Shown: in pieces, positions 22,928 through 30,865 of the stretch | Layout of the letters: each line of letters opens with the position of its first letter | Numbering within the stretch: the first letter of the stretch is position 1 | Origin: Lentzea jiangxiensis | Lineage (GTDB): Bacteria > Actinomycetota > Actinomycetes > Mycobacteriales > Pseudonocardiaceae | DNA: 64,000 nucleotides | NCBI RefSeq assembly: GCF_900104175.1 | Contig: NZ_FNIX01000002.1 | Coordinates: forward strand, 124,001-188,000 | Direction of reading: 5' to 3' | Notes under the pieces: generated by a model | Database searches by the model: none | Seen by the model: only the letters and a program-made list of their open reading frames with translations | What the model was told of the DNA's origin: nothing | Made by a program: the position numbers and the translations under genes

Positions 22928-24720
22928 GTAGTTGCGGTTCCGAATCGCCAAGCGGCCCAAAGTGCCGCGTAACGCCCGTCACGCGCCACAAGTTCTTCGT
23001 GCGTGCCGTACTCCAGAACGCGTCCCGCGTCGAGGACGGCGACGCGGTCGGCGGCGATCGCCTGGGTCAGGCGGTGCGCGACCAGGAGCGTGGTGCGGCC
23101 GCGGCAGGCCGCGAGCGCCGCCCGTTCCAGCGCGGCGGCACCCTGGCTGCCCGCCTCGGCCGTCGACTCGTCCAGCACGACGACGGGGGAGCGGCCGAGC
23201 ACGAGCCGGGCCAGCGCGATCTGGGCGACCTTGGTGACGTCGAGGCGTTCACCGCCCTCGCCGACATCGGTCCGCAGCCCCCGGGGCAGCGCCGAGACCC
23301 ACGTGTCCGCGCCGACGGTCCGCAGCGCGTCCATCAGTTCGTCGTCGGTCGCGTCGGGAGCGGCCAGCCGCAGGTCCTCGGCGAGCGGGCCGGCGAAGAC
23401 GTGGGCCTCCTGGGTCAGGATGCTGACCAGCGCGCGGGCCCCCGCCTCGTCGAGATCGGCGAGGTTCGAGTCGCCGATGTGCACGGATCCGGTCAACGGC
23501 GTGCCGGTGCCCGCGACGAGCGCGGCCAGCGTCGTCTTGCCCGCTCCCGTGGCGCCGACGAGTGCGAGCGACGTCCCGGCGGGGATCTCGAGGTCGACGT
23601 CCCGCAGCACGTCGTGCTCGGATTCGGGGTAGCGGAAGGAAAGCCCGCGCACCGACACCGGCAGGGGCCGGGCGTCCGCGTCGACGGCCACCGCGCTGCG
23701 CACGAGGTCGTCGCCGTCGGACTCGGAGAGCACACCGACCAGGCGCGTCAGACCGGCGCCGGACTTCTGCGCCTCGTCGAAGAACGCCATGATCAGGCCG
23801 AGCGGCACGAAGAGCTTGTGGAACAGCAGAGCCGCGACGGACACCTGGCCGAGCGAGGACTGCCCGTTCGTCACCAGGAGGTAGCCGACGACGAGGATCA
23901 GGCCGAGTCCGATGAACTCCGCGCGGTTCTCCCGGCCGATGAACCGCCCGAAGAACCGGAAGACCTCGATGCCGATGTTGCGCACCCGCCACGATTCGGC
24001 GGTCACCTTGTCCCGGAACGCTTCCTCCAGGCGATAAGCCCGCACGGTCGCGATTCCGTCGAGGCCGCTGATCAACGCCTGGGCGCGGTCGGCCTGGGCT
24101 TCGGAACGGGCGCGGTAGAGCGGTTGCGAGCGGGGCAGGTACCAGCGCAGCGCGAACCAGTAGGCGGGCAGCGCGCAGGCGCCCGCGAGGCCGAGCCGCC
24201 AGTCGAGGCCGAACATGCCGGCCGTGGCGATGACGACCAGCACGGCCGCGGAGAAGATCGTCGGGATCGCCGTGCGGAAGCCCTTGGAGATGACGGCGAC
24301 GTCGTCACCGACGCGCGAGAGCACGTCGCCGCGGCCGACCTCCTCGATCCGCGCGCTCGGCATCCCGAGCACGGCGCGGACGGCGCCTTCCCTCAGGCGT
24401 GCCAGCATCTCCGCGCCCACGCGGCCGACGAGGTAGGTCGAGACCGCGGTCATGACCGCGCCGGCCAGCGCCGACACGACCGTCGCGACGCCGATCGTCC
24501 AGAGGATCGACGCGTCACGCCCGCCGACGACACCGTCGACCACGGTGCCCAGCAGGAAGACGGGGACGATCTGCAGCACCGCGCCCACCACCGTCGCCAC
24601 CGCGGTGGCGATCGGCAGGGCGGGGGCGGAGCGGCAGTGGTCGAGGATCCACCGGGAGGCCTCCCGCCCGGACGCCGTGCGCAGGATCTTCGACGGCGCC
24701 GCGGACAGGGTTGTGCTCAC
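22924..24720 (-). CDS. cchG: ABC exporter half with catalytic ATPase motifs (CchG-like)
   Basis: 598 residues from GTG, with GAGAGGA upstream. An exporter membrane domain is followed by an ATPase domain. Walker A (VGATGAGKTTL, about residue 391), the Q-loop Gln (ILTQEAHVF), Walker B with catalytic Glu (VVVLDESTAEAG) and the H-loop (LLVAHRL) are all present. The signature motif is destroyed: LSGGQRQR is replaced by LDVTKVAQ after VGEGGER. This is the mirror image of the partner encoded at 10414-12117, so the pair should form one functional ATP site. The gene begins 28 bases after the binding-protein gene. Predicted to export the siderophore. Longer in-frame starts exist but precede the homology. 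Confidence 0.88.
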   Translation of the reverse strand: MSTTLSAAPSKILRTASGREASRWILDHCRSAPALPIATAVATVVGAVLQIVPVFLLGTVVDGVVGGRDASILWTIGVATVVSALAGAVMTAVSTYLVGRVGAEMLARLREGAVRAVLGMPSARIEEVGRGDVLSRVGDDVAVISKGFRTAIPTIFSAAVLVVIATAGMFGLDWRLGLAGACALPAYWFALRWYLPRSQPLYRARSEAQADRAQALISGLDGIATVRAYRLEEAFRDKVTAESWRVRNIGIEVFRFFGRFIGRENRAEFIGLGLILVVGYLLVTNGQSSLGQVSVAALLFHKLFVPLGLIMAFFDEAQKSGAGLTRLVGVLSESDGDDLVRSAVAVDADARPLPVSVRGLSFRYPESEHDVLRDVDLEIPAGTSLALVGATGAGKTTLAALVAGTGTPLTGSVHIGDSNLADLDEAGARALVSILTQEAHVFAGPLAEDLRLAAPDATDDELMDALRTVGADTWVSALPRGLRTDVGEGGERLDVTKVAQIALARLVLGRSPVVVLDESTAEAGSQGAAALERAALAACRGRTTLLVAHRLTQAIAADRVAVLDAGRVLEYGTHEELVARDGRYAALWAAWRFGTATT

Positions 24721-24748
24721 GGGGTTCCTCTCGTGGTGCCGGGGTGGG

Positions 24749-25795
24749 TCAGCCGGCGGACTTGGCGGCCTTGACCAGCTCGTCCACCGCGTACGGCATG
24801 GACGCGAGGGTCGCCTGCGAGATCGCGGCACCGACGGCGGGGCCCTCGCTGTCGAGGATCCAGTGGACCTTGCCGGCCTTGACCGCGGGCAGGTTGTTGA
24901 ACAGCTCGAAGCCCTTGAGCGACTTCTGGTCCGCCTCGTCCGCGATCACGAAGATGCGGTCGACGTTCATCACGTCGATGCGCTCCGGGGACAGCGACAC
25001 GTAGAACTTGCCGGCCGCGAGCTCGTCGACCTTCGTGTTGCCCTTGAAGCCGATGCCGGTGACGACCTGGCCGCGCACGTCGGTCGTCGCGAACGGCGCG
25101 ACGGCGTCCTTGTACCAGGAGGTCACGACCGCGGTCTCGTTCGCCCACGCCGGGTTGGCCTTCTTGGCGTCGGCGATCTTGTCGTCGATCGCCTTGATGG
25201 CCTTGGCGCCCTCGTCGCCCTTGCCGACCGCCTTGGCGACCTGCAGCGCGTTGTCCTGCCACTTGGCGGAGAAGGGCTCCTTCTCCGCCTTGGTGCGGCC
25301 GACGGTCGGCGCGATCTTGCTGAGCTTGTCGTACCAGGCCTGGTCGGCCTCGGAGTAGACCGCGACGATCAGGTCGGGGCGCAGCTGCGCGATCTTCTCG
25401 TAGTTCGGCTCGGTGTCACCGTTCTTCATGATGACCTCGGGCGTGGTCGAACCCCACTTGTCCTTCACCCAGGGCCACTGCGTGTTGATGTCGGGCTTCT
25501 TGCCCTCGGGGTTCGGGTACTGGTCGACCATGCCGACCGGGACCACGCCGAGCGCGAGCAGCGTCTGGTCGTCGGTGTAGCCGAGGGAGACGACGCGCTT
25601 GGGCGCTTCCTTGATCTCCGTCGTGCCGAAGAAGTGCTCGACCTTGGTCGGGAACGTGCCACCGGAGGCGTTGCCCGTGCCGTTCGTCGTCTCAGGCGTG
25701 GAAGAACCGCACCCGGCGAGGACGCTGGCACCGACCACCGCGGCCGCGGCCACTGCGGTCAGTCGCTTCCAGGTCATGGTCGTTCTCTGGCCCAT
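24749..25795 (-). CDS. cchF: ferric-siderophore binding lipoprotein (CchF-like)
   Basis: 348-residue periplasmic binding protein of the FecB/FepB class III type. Lipobox LAGC with Cys at residue 29. Typical features follow: PKRVVSLGYTDDQTLLALGV, RPDLIVAVYSE and a long connecting helix, ending AVDELVKAAK. It would capture the ferric siderophore at the membrane and deliver it to the two permeases upstream in the operon. A GAGGTG lies before the ATG; a second ATG six codons later is possible. Two iron-box-like sites precede the gene, so it probably has its own iron-repressed promoter. Confidence 0.92.
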   Translation of the reverse strand: MGQRTTMTWKRLTAVAAAAVVGASVLAGCGSSTPETTNGTGNASGGTFPTKVEHFFGTTEIKEAPKRVVSLGYTDDQTLLALGVVPVGMVDQYPNPEGKKPDINTQWPWVKDKWGSTTPEVIMKNGDTEPNYEKIAQLRPDLIVAVYSEADQAWYDKLSKIAPTVGRTKAEKEPFSAKWQDNALQVAKAVGKGDEGAKAIKAIDDKIADAKKANPAWANETAVVTSWYKDAVAPFATTDVRGQVVTGIGFKGNTKVDELAAGKFYVSLSPERIDVMNVDRIFVIADEADQKSLKGFELFNNLPAVKAGKVHWILDSEGPAVGAAISQATLASMPYAVDELVKAAKSAG

Positions 25796-25833
25796 TCGGC
25801 ACCTCGTTCTTCGCTGCCCACGCGGCGGGGAAA

Positions 25834-25852
25834 TTAGGACAGCCGAACCTTA
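25834..25852. promoter_or_regulatory. iron box before the binding-lipoprotein gene
   Basis: TTAGGACAGCCGAACCTTA, about 15 of 19 matches to the iron-box consensus in reverse complement. It is centred about 48 bases before the cchF-like start. Likely bound by DmdR/IdeR with Fe(II). Confidence 0.65.
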
Positions 25853-25860
25853 TCACCCGG

Positions 25861-25879
25861 TTAGGGCAGGCTAACCAAG
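25861..25879. promoter_or_regulatory. second iron-box-like site before the binding-lipoprotein gene
   Basis: TTAGGGCAGGCTAACCAAG, about 14 of 19 matches, containing the imperfect palindrome GGTTAG-6-CTAACC. It overlaps the last codons of the ATPase gene. Spaced 27 bases from the neighbouring site, it may bind a second DmdR/IdeR dimer. Confidence 0.5.
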
Positions 25880-26704
25880 GTTTTGGTCACTCTTCGGTAC
25901 CACGTGGGTCCGGCCGATCGGCACGATCAACGGCCGCTCGCTGACGGGGTCGTCGATCACTCTCGCCTGCAGCCCGAACGTGTCCAGCAGCAGTTCGCTC
26001 GTGATCACCTCGCTCGGATGTCCCTGCGCGACGATCGACCCCGACTTCATCACGATCAGGTTGTCGCTGTAGCGAACGGCCAGGTTCAGGTCGTGCAGCA
26101 CCATCACGACCGTGCAGCCGCCCTCGTGCAGGTCGTCGACCAGGTCGATCACGTCGATCGCGTGCGCGAGGTCGAGGTAGGTCGTGGGTTCGTCCAGCAG
26201 CAGCAGATCGGTGCCCTGGGCGAGCGTCATGGAGATCCACACCCGCTGCCGCTGCCCGCCCGAGAGCGAGTCGACGGGCCGGTGCGCCAGGTCGGCCACC
26301 CCGGTCATCCGCAGCGCCTCGGCGACCACGTCCGCGTCGTCGCTCGACCACTGCCGCACCCAGCTCTGGTGCGGGTGGCGCCCGCGCGCGACCAGGTCGG
26401 CGACCGTGAGCCCCTCCGGCGCGATCGGCATCTGCGGGAGCAGACCCATCCGCTTCGCGACGTCCTTGGTCTTGAGCCGCGCGATGTCGTGGCCGTCGAG
26501 CAGCACCGTGCCCTGGCGCGGTTTGAGCAACCTCGACAGCGTCCGCAGCAGCGTCGACTTGCCGCAGCCGTTGGGCCCGATGACCGTCGTGATCACCCCG
26601 GTCGGGATGGTGACGTCGAGGTTGTCGAGCACGACCCGGTCGGCGTACCCGACCGTGACGCCCTCGGCGCCCAAGCGGGCGGCATCGTTGCGCAGCGCGG
26701 TCAT
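25871..26704 (-). CDS. cchE: ferric-siderophore importer ATPase (CchE-like)
   Basis: 277-residue FepC-type ATPase. Walker A GPNGCGKST, signature LSGGQRQRV, Walker B LLLLDEPTTYLD and H-loop VLHDLN are all intact. It energises the two FecCD permeases encoded just upstream. It is separated from the second permease by 29 bases that contain an iron-box-like site, so it may be transcribed both with the permeases and alone. Position in the order permease-permease-ATPase-binding protein equals cchC-cchD-cchE-cchF. Confidence 0.93.
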   Translation of the reverse strand: MTALRNDAARLGAEGVTVGYADRVVLDNLDVTIPTGVITTVIGPNGCGKSTLLRTLSRLLKPRQGTVLLDGHDIARLKTKDVAKRMGLLPQMPIAPEGLTVADLVARGRHPHQSWVRQWSSDDADVVAEALRMTGVADLAHRPVDSLSGGQRQRVWISMTLAQGTDLLLLDEPTTYLDLAHAIDVIDLVDDLHEGGCTVVMVLHDLNLAVRYSDNLIVMKSGSIVAQGHPSEVITSELLLDTFGLQARVIDDPVSERPLIVPIGRTHVVPKSDQNLG

Positions 26705-26717
26705 AGGGCAACCTTAC

Positions 26718-26736
26718 TTAATGCAGGCTTGCCTCA
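26718..26736. promoter_or_regulatory. possible iron box before the importer ATPase gene
   Basis: TTAATGCAGGCTTGCCTCA, about 12 of 19 matches to the iron-box consensus, 14 bases before the ATPase start and overlapping the permease stop. The weakest of the five sites; its place in the pattern is the main support. Confidence 0.4.
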
Positions 26737-27783
26737 GGCGGCGCGCTTCACGTTCGCGCGCACCAGGAGGTAGACGAGGAACGGCCCGCCGATGATCGCG
26801 GTGACGATGCCGACGGGCAGGTCGTTGGGCAGCACGACCCTGGCGATCAGGTCCGAGCCGATCAGCAACAAAGCGCCGAACACCCCGGACGCGAGCAGCG
26901 GCGGCACGGGGGAGCGCACCAGCCGCATGGCGATCTGCGGCGCCACCAGTGCCACGAACGGCACCGGGCCCGCCGCCGACACCGCGACGCCGGCCAGCAG
27001 CACCGCGCACAGCAGGAGGACCGCGCGCACGGCGCCGTAGCGGACCCCGAGACCGGCGGCCACGTCGTCACCGAAGTGCATGGGCCGCAACTGGAACGAC
27101 ACCACCACGACCACCAGGACCAGCGCCGCGGTGACCCACAGCGTCGTCCAGACCTCGTTCCACGACCGCGAGTCGAGCGAGCCGACGAGCCACGCCTGCG
27201 CGCGGGCGACGTCGCGGATGTCCGCGAGCGCCAGCAGCCACGTCGTGACCGCCTGCATCGCCGCGCTGACCGAAACGCCGATGAGGATGAGCCGGAACCC
27301 GTCGATGCCCCTCCTCCACGCGAGGAAGTAGACGAGCAACGCGGTCAGCAGTCCGCCGGTGAGCGCCGCCGCGGGCAGGCCGATCGCGCTGGACACCGCC
27401 GCCCCGCCGCTCGCCGTCACGACGAAGACCGCCGTGGCGCTGGCGCCGAAGGTGATGCCGAGGACGTCGGGACTCGCCAGGGCGTTGCGCGCGATCGACT
27501 GCGTGAGCGCGCCGGAGATCCCGAGCGCGAGGCCGACGACCAGGCCGACGAGCGCACGCGGCATCCGCAGGTCCATGATCACGAACTCGTCGACCCGCTC
27601 GCCCTGCCCGATCAGCGTCCTGAACACCGCGGGCAGCTCGATCGTGAAGTCGCCGACCGCGATCGACACGCAGAACACCAGGAACGTCGCCACGGCCAGG
27701 ACGAGCGTGACGAGCACGACCCACGGCCGCCAGACCCAGGACCAGCCGCCGACGCGGACACCGGGGTGCATCCGAGTGCTCAT
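26734..27783 (-). CDS. cchD: ferric-siderophore importer permease (CchD-like)
   Basis: 349-residue FecCD-family permease with about nine hydrophobic segments. Typical elements are MPRALVGLVVGLALGISGA, DVLGITFGASA, GPVPFVALVAPQ and the closing GGPFLVYLLV. The chosen ATG (MSTRMHP) overlaps the stop of the first permease by four bases (ATGA). A longer frame reaching 28023 is not supported, because it reads through the first permease gene. Forms a heterodimer with the upstream permease. Confidence 0.93.
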   Translation of the reverse strand: MSTRMHPGVRVGGWSWVWRPWVVLVTLVLAVATFLVFCVSIAVGDFTIELPAVFRTLIGQGERVDEFVIMDLRMPRALVGLVVGLALGISGALTQSIARNALASPDVLGITFGASATAVFVVTASGGAAVSSAIGLPAAALTGGLLTALLVYFLAWRRGIDGFRLILIGVSVSAAMQAVTTWLLALADIRDVARAQAWLVGSLDSRSWNEVWTTLWVTAALVLVVVVVSFQLRPMHFGDDVAAGLGVRYGAVRAVLLLCAVLLAGVAVSAAGPVPFVALVAPQIAMRLVRSPVPPLLASGVFGALLLIGSDLIARVVLPNDLPVGIVTAIIGGPFLVYLLVRANVKRAA

Positions 27784-28853
27784 GCCTGCCTGAACTTCCC
27801 GAGCCAGACCAGCGCCGCGAAGAACGGGGCGCCGATCACGGCGATGACGATGCCCGCCTGGAGTTCGGCGGGACGCACGACGAGCCGTCCGACGACGTCT
27901 CCCAGCAACAGCACGACCGAGCCGAGCAGGCCGGCGTACGGCACCATCCAGCGGTAGTCCGGCCCGGTGATCCACCGGGCGACGTGCGCGACCATCAGCC
28001 CGAGGAACGCGATCGGCCCGCACGCCGCCGTCGCCGCTCCGGCGAGCAGCGTGACGGCCACGACGCCGACGGTCCGCCCCGCCAGGACGTTCACGCCGAG
28101 GCCGCGCGCGACGTCGTCACCGAGGTTGAGCAGGTTGAGCGCGGGGAGGTTGACCAGCGCCAGCACGATCCCGACGGCGATGAACGCCGAGGCCGTCCCG
28201 ATGACGTCGTACCCGACGCCCTGCACCGACCCCGCGTTCCAGAACCGCAGCACGTCGAGCGACTGCGTGTTGCCCAGCGCCACCGCGGTGGTCATGGCGG
28301 CGAGGAAGATCGTGACGCCCTGACCCGCGAGCACGAGCGTCAGCGGGTTGCCCGCACCCCGGCCGAGGCTCGACAACCCGAACACGACCACCCCGGCCGC
28401 CGCCGCGCCGAGCAGGGCGAACCACAGGTACTGGACGGGGCTCCGCAGGCCGAACAGGGCGATCGAGAGGACCACCGCGAACGACGCCCCGGAGTTGACG
28501 CCGAGCAGCCCGGTGTCCGCGATCGGGTTGCGGGTGTGACCCTGGATCACCGCGCCGGCCATGCCGAGCGCGAGCCCGGCCACGATCGCGAGCACCGTCC
28601 GCGGGACGCGCAGCGTGTGCACGATCAACGTGATCTCGGTGAGCTGCTGGTCGGTGCCGGGGTCGCCGAACAGCCCCTGCCACACCTCGGCCGGCGTGAG
28701 CGACCGGGCGCCGATCACGAGCGACAGCACGGCCACGGCGGCGAGCCCCGCGACCAGGAGTGCCAGGCCGAGGAGCCGCCTGCGCTGGGGGCTGCGCCCC
28801 GGTGGTGCGGACTGCGGTCCGCGTTGCTCCACGACCATGCTCACGACGGGCAA
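27780..28853 (-). CDS. cchC: ferric-siderophore importer permease (CchC-like)
   Basis: FecCD-family permease of up to 357 residues, first gene of the siderophore locus. Family hallmarks: RVPRTVLAIVAGLALGMAGAVIQ with GHTRNPIADTGLLG, GPIAFLGLMVAHVAR and the ending GAPFFAALVWLG. The start is uncertain: TTG at 28853 has GGAAG six bases upstream, while GTG and ATG codons follow within 15 bases. Upstream lies an iron box at 28879-28897, suggesting iron-repressed transcription of the import genes. No ornithine monooxygenase or formyltransferase gene precedes it, unlike in the coelichelin cluster. Confidence 0.92.
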   Translation of the reverse strand: MPVVSMVVEQRGPQSAPPGRSPQRRRLLGLALLVAGLAAVAVLSLVIGARSLTPAEVWQGLFGDPGTDQQLTEITLIVHTLRVPRTVLAIVAGLALGMAGAVIQGHTRNPIADTGLLGVNSGASFAVVLSIALFGLRSPVQYLWFALLGAAAAGVVVFGLSSLGRGAGNPLTLVLAGQGVTIFLAAMTTAVALGNTQSLDVLRFWNAGSVQGVGYDVIGTASAFIAVGIVLALVNLPALNLLNLGDDVARGLGVNVLAGRTVGVVAVTLLAGAATAACGPIAFLGLMVAHVARWITGPDYRWMVPYAGLLGSVVLLLGDVVGRLVVRPAELQAGIVIAVIGAPFFAALVWLGKFRQA

Positions 28854-28878
28854 CGTTAGCTTCCGCCGCTCGGCTGAC

Positions 28879-28897
28879 CCAGGGCACCCTTACCTAA
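28879..28897. promoter_or_regulatory. iron box at the head of the siderophore locus
   Basis: The minus strand reads TTAGGTAAGGGTGCCCTGG, with a strong left half-site (TTAGGT) and a weaker right half. It lies about 25-45 bases before the first permease start. The remaining 250 bases up to the next gene show nothing I recognise. Confidence 0.5.
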
Positions 28898-29152
28898 CCG
28901 ACTCCGCCGGCTCGTGCGGAGGGGTCGCCGGCGTGGGCCGTGCCGGGGGACAGGTGGCCGCCGAGACGGTGATCGGGCCCCGCGCGGCGTCGGCGGGTGC
29001 GCCGCCACCCGTCGCCCCACCGGCCTGCCGGTGACCGTGCGGGTGTGGCCGGACCGCCCGCCCCACGAGGTGGAGTCGACGGTCCGGGCCACGACGCGAC
29101 CGACGTGCCCACTCGGGGGATCAGCTCGGAGCCCGTTGACCACCCCGGTCGA

Positions 29153-30049
29153 TCACGCCCTGAGCCGGCGCGTGAGCCACTCCCGGATGTCGTGGCGTGC
29201 CGCGCGCGCCATGCCCGTCTCGCGGTTGGTGAAGCCGTGCAACGACTCCGGGTAGACCCGCAGGTCGGCCTCGCCGCCCGCCGCCCACACGCGGGCGGCC
29301 ATCGCCAGGTTGTCCTCCAGCAGCACGTCGAGCTCGCCCACGACCATCAGCAGCGGGGGAAGGCCGCGCAGGTCGCCGTAGACCGGGGAGATGTCCGGCA
29401 GCGTGCGGTCGGGCGCGTGTCCCGCGTAGGCCTCGAGGAAGAACTCGTCGGCGATCCGCCGGCCCGCCGGGGTCAGGCCGCTCAGGTCGTACGTGCCGAA
29501 CTGCAGTGCGGCCCCGGAGAAGCGGTCGCCCAGGCCGCGGTCCTTCAGGCGCAGCAACGTCGTCATGGCGAGGGTGGCGCCCGCCGAGAAGCCGCCGATG
29601 ACGAACCGGTTCGTGCCGAAGCGGTCCTTTTCGAGGAGCCACAACGCCGCGGTTTCGCAGTCGTCGGGCGCGGCGGGCCACGGGTTCTCCGGGGCGAGCC
29701 GGTGGTCGACCCCCACCACGACCACCCCGAGGGAGTCCGCGAGCCGTTGGTTCCGTTCGCCGTCCTGTGCCGTCGGTCCCAGGTAGAAGCCGCCGCCGTG
29801 GAAGTTCAGGTACACGCCGCGCGGTGCGGTGCCGGTGGGGGAGCAGACCCTGATCGGCACCCGCCGCCCGCCGGCCTCGACCACCCTCGCTCCCGGAGGC
29901 GCCTGGGACCTGATCGCCCGCAACTCGTCGAGGGTCCTCGGTCCCCGTCTGGTTCCCCGCGCCGCGTTCAAGGCCCGCGACTCTTCGGCGAACCCGGCGA
30001 GTTTCGGGTCGACGAATCCGGCCAAATTCCTGCGATTTCCTGCTGTCAC
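29153..30049 (-). CDS. alpha/beta hydrolase, HSL-family esterase/lipase
   Basis: 298-residue cytoplasmic esterase of the hormone-sensitive-lipase group. It has the oxyanion motif NFHGGGFYLG, the nucleophile elbow GGFSAGA, DHRLAPE, an acid in VGELDVLLED and His in ESLHGF. The start is GTG with a weak ribosome-binding site; a later start is possible. It stands alone, divergent from the LPMO gene, and shares a 106-base upstream region with it. Substrate is unknown; there is no reason to tie it to siderophore release. Confidence 0.88.
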   Translation of the reverse strand: MTAGNRRNLAGFVDPKLAGFAEESRALNAARGTRRGPRTLDELRAIRSQAPPGARVVEAGGRRVPIRVCSPTGTAPRGVYLNFHGGGFYLGPTAQDGERNQRLADSLGVVVVGVDHRLAPENPWPAAPDDCETAALWLLEKDRFGTNRFVIGGFSAGATLAMTTLLRLKDRGLGDRFSGAALQFGTYDLSGLTPAGRRIADEFFLEAYAGHAPDRTLPDISPVYGDLRGLPPLLMVVGELDVLLEDNLAMAARVWAAGGEADLRVYPESLHGFTNRETGMARAARHDIREWLTRRLRA

Positions 30050-30097
30050 TCGTTGTGTCCTTGTGATCTCTGAGAGTTATCGGTACGGTTAATGGTC

Positions 30098-30111
30098 TGG
30101 GAGCGTTCCCA
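30098..30111. promoter_or_regulatory. CebR-like operator before the LPMO gene
   Basis: TGGGAGCGTTCCCA differs by one base from the classical CebR operator TGGGAGCGCTCCCA, which controls cellulose-degradation genes in Streptomyces. It lies 44 bases before the LPMO start, where a repressor would block transcription. The same core recurs perfectly at 56761-56774. Confidence 0.75.
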
Positions 30112-30155
30112 ATCCGCCGCCGCCGTTCGATCATCCCAGAATGGAGGGCTCGTTC

Positions 30156-30818
30156 ATGCGCACGCGCGGCACCTTTGGATCACTCACCAGAAGGCGTGGC
30201 CTCGTCACGCTGATCATCGGCGTGCTGCTGTGCACGTTCGTCTGGGCGCCACCGGCTTCGGCGCACGGCACGATCGCCAGTCCTGCCACCCGCGCCTACC
30301 AGTGCTGGCAGACCTGGGGCAGCCAGCACACCAACCCGGCGATGCAGCAGCAGGACCCCATGTGCTGGCAGGCCTTCCAGGCCAACGCCGACACCATGTG
30401 GAACTGGATGAGCGCGCTGCGCGACGGGCTGCGCGGGAACTTCCAGGGGTCCACTCCGGACGGACAGCTCTGCAGCAACGCCCTGGCCCGCAACAACGCG
30501 CTGAACACGCCGGGCCGGTGGAAGACCACCAACCTTGGCAGCAACTTCACGATGCACCTGCACGACCAGGCCAGCCACGGCGCTGACTACTTCCGGGTCT
30601 ACGTCAGCAAGAACGGCTTCGACCCGACCACGCAGCGCCTCGGCTGGGGCAACCTGGACCTCGTCACGCAGACCGGCAGGTTCGCGCCTGCCAAGGACAT
30701 CAGGTTCAACGTCCAGACCAACGGCTCCTACCGCGGTCACCACATCGTCTTCACCATCTGGCAGGCCTCGCACCTCGACCAGACCTACATGTGGTGCAGT
30801 GACGTGAACTTCGGCTAG
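30156..30818 (+). CDS. secreted lytic polysaccharide monooxygenase (AA10)
   Basis: 220-residue copper enzyme that oxidatively cleaves crystalline polysaccharide (cellulose or chitin). The signal peptide ends ASA, so the mature protein begins with His37 of HGTIASP, the amino-terminal copper ligand. A second copper His is expected in ASHGADYFRVY, and the axial Phe lies in HHIVFTIWQ. Several Cys residues would form disulfides. It consists of the catalytic domain only, with no CBM. The start has GGAGG seven bases upstream; an ATG 15 bases earlier overlaps that site. The CebR-like box argues for a role in cellulose or mannan breakdown. Confidence 0.95.
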   Translation: MRTRGTFGSLTRRRGLVTLIIGVLLCTFVWAPPASAHGTIASPATRAYQCWQTWGSQHTNPAMQQQDPMCWQAFQANADTMWNWMSALRDGLRGNFQGSTPDGQLCSNALARNNALNTPGRWKTTNLGSNFTMHLHDQASHGADYFRVYVSKNGFDPTTQRLGWGNLDLVTQTGRFAPAKDIRFNVQTNGSYRGHHIVFTIWQASHLDQTYMWCSDVNFG

Positions 30819-30829
30819 GCGTCCGGTCC

Positions 30830-30865
30830 GATCGTGGTGCGTGCCCCAGGGCGCGCACCACGATC
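30830..30865. terminator. hairpin between convergent LPMO and TetR genes
   Basis: A 12-bp perfect stem GATCGTGGTGCG/CGCACCACGATC whose inner part can pair further (GCCC/GGGC). It starts 12 bases after the LPMO stop and ends at the TetR stop. Probable bidirectional terminator. Confidence 0.75.

Noticed and set aside
28898-29152. Coding-like stretch on the plus strand containing VTVRVWPDRPPHEVES
   Set aside because: Too short, no start with a binding site and no family recognised; left unannotated.
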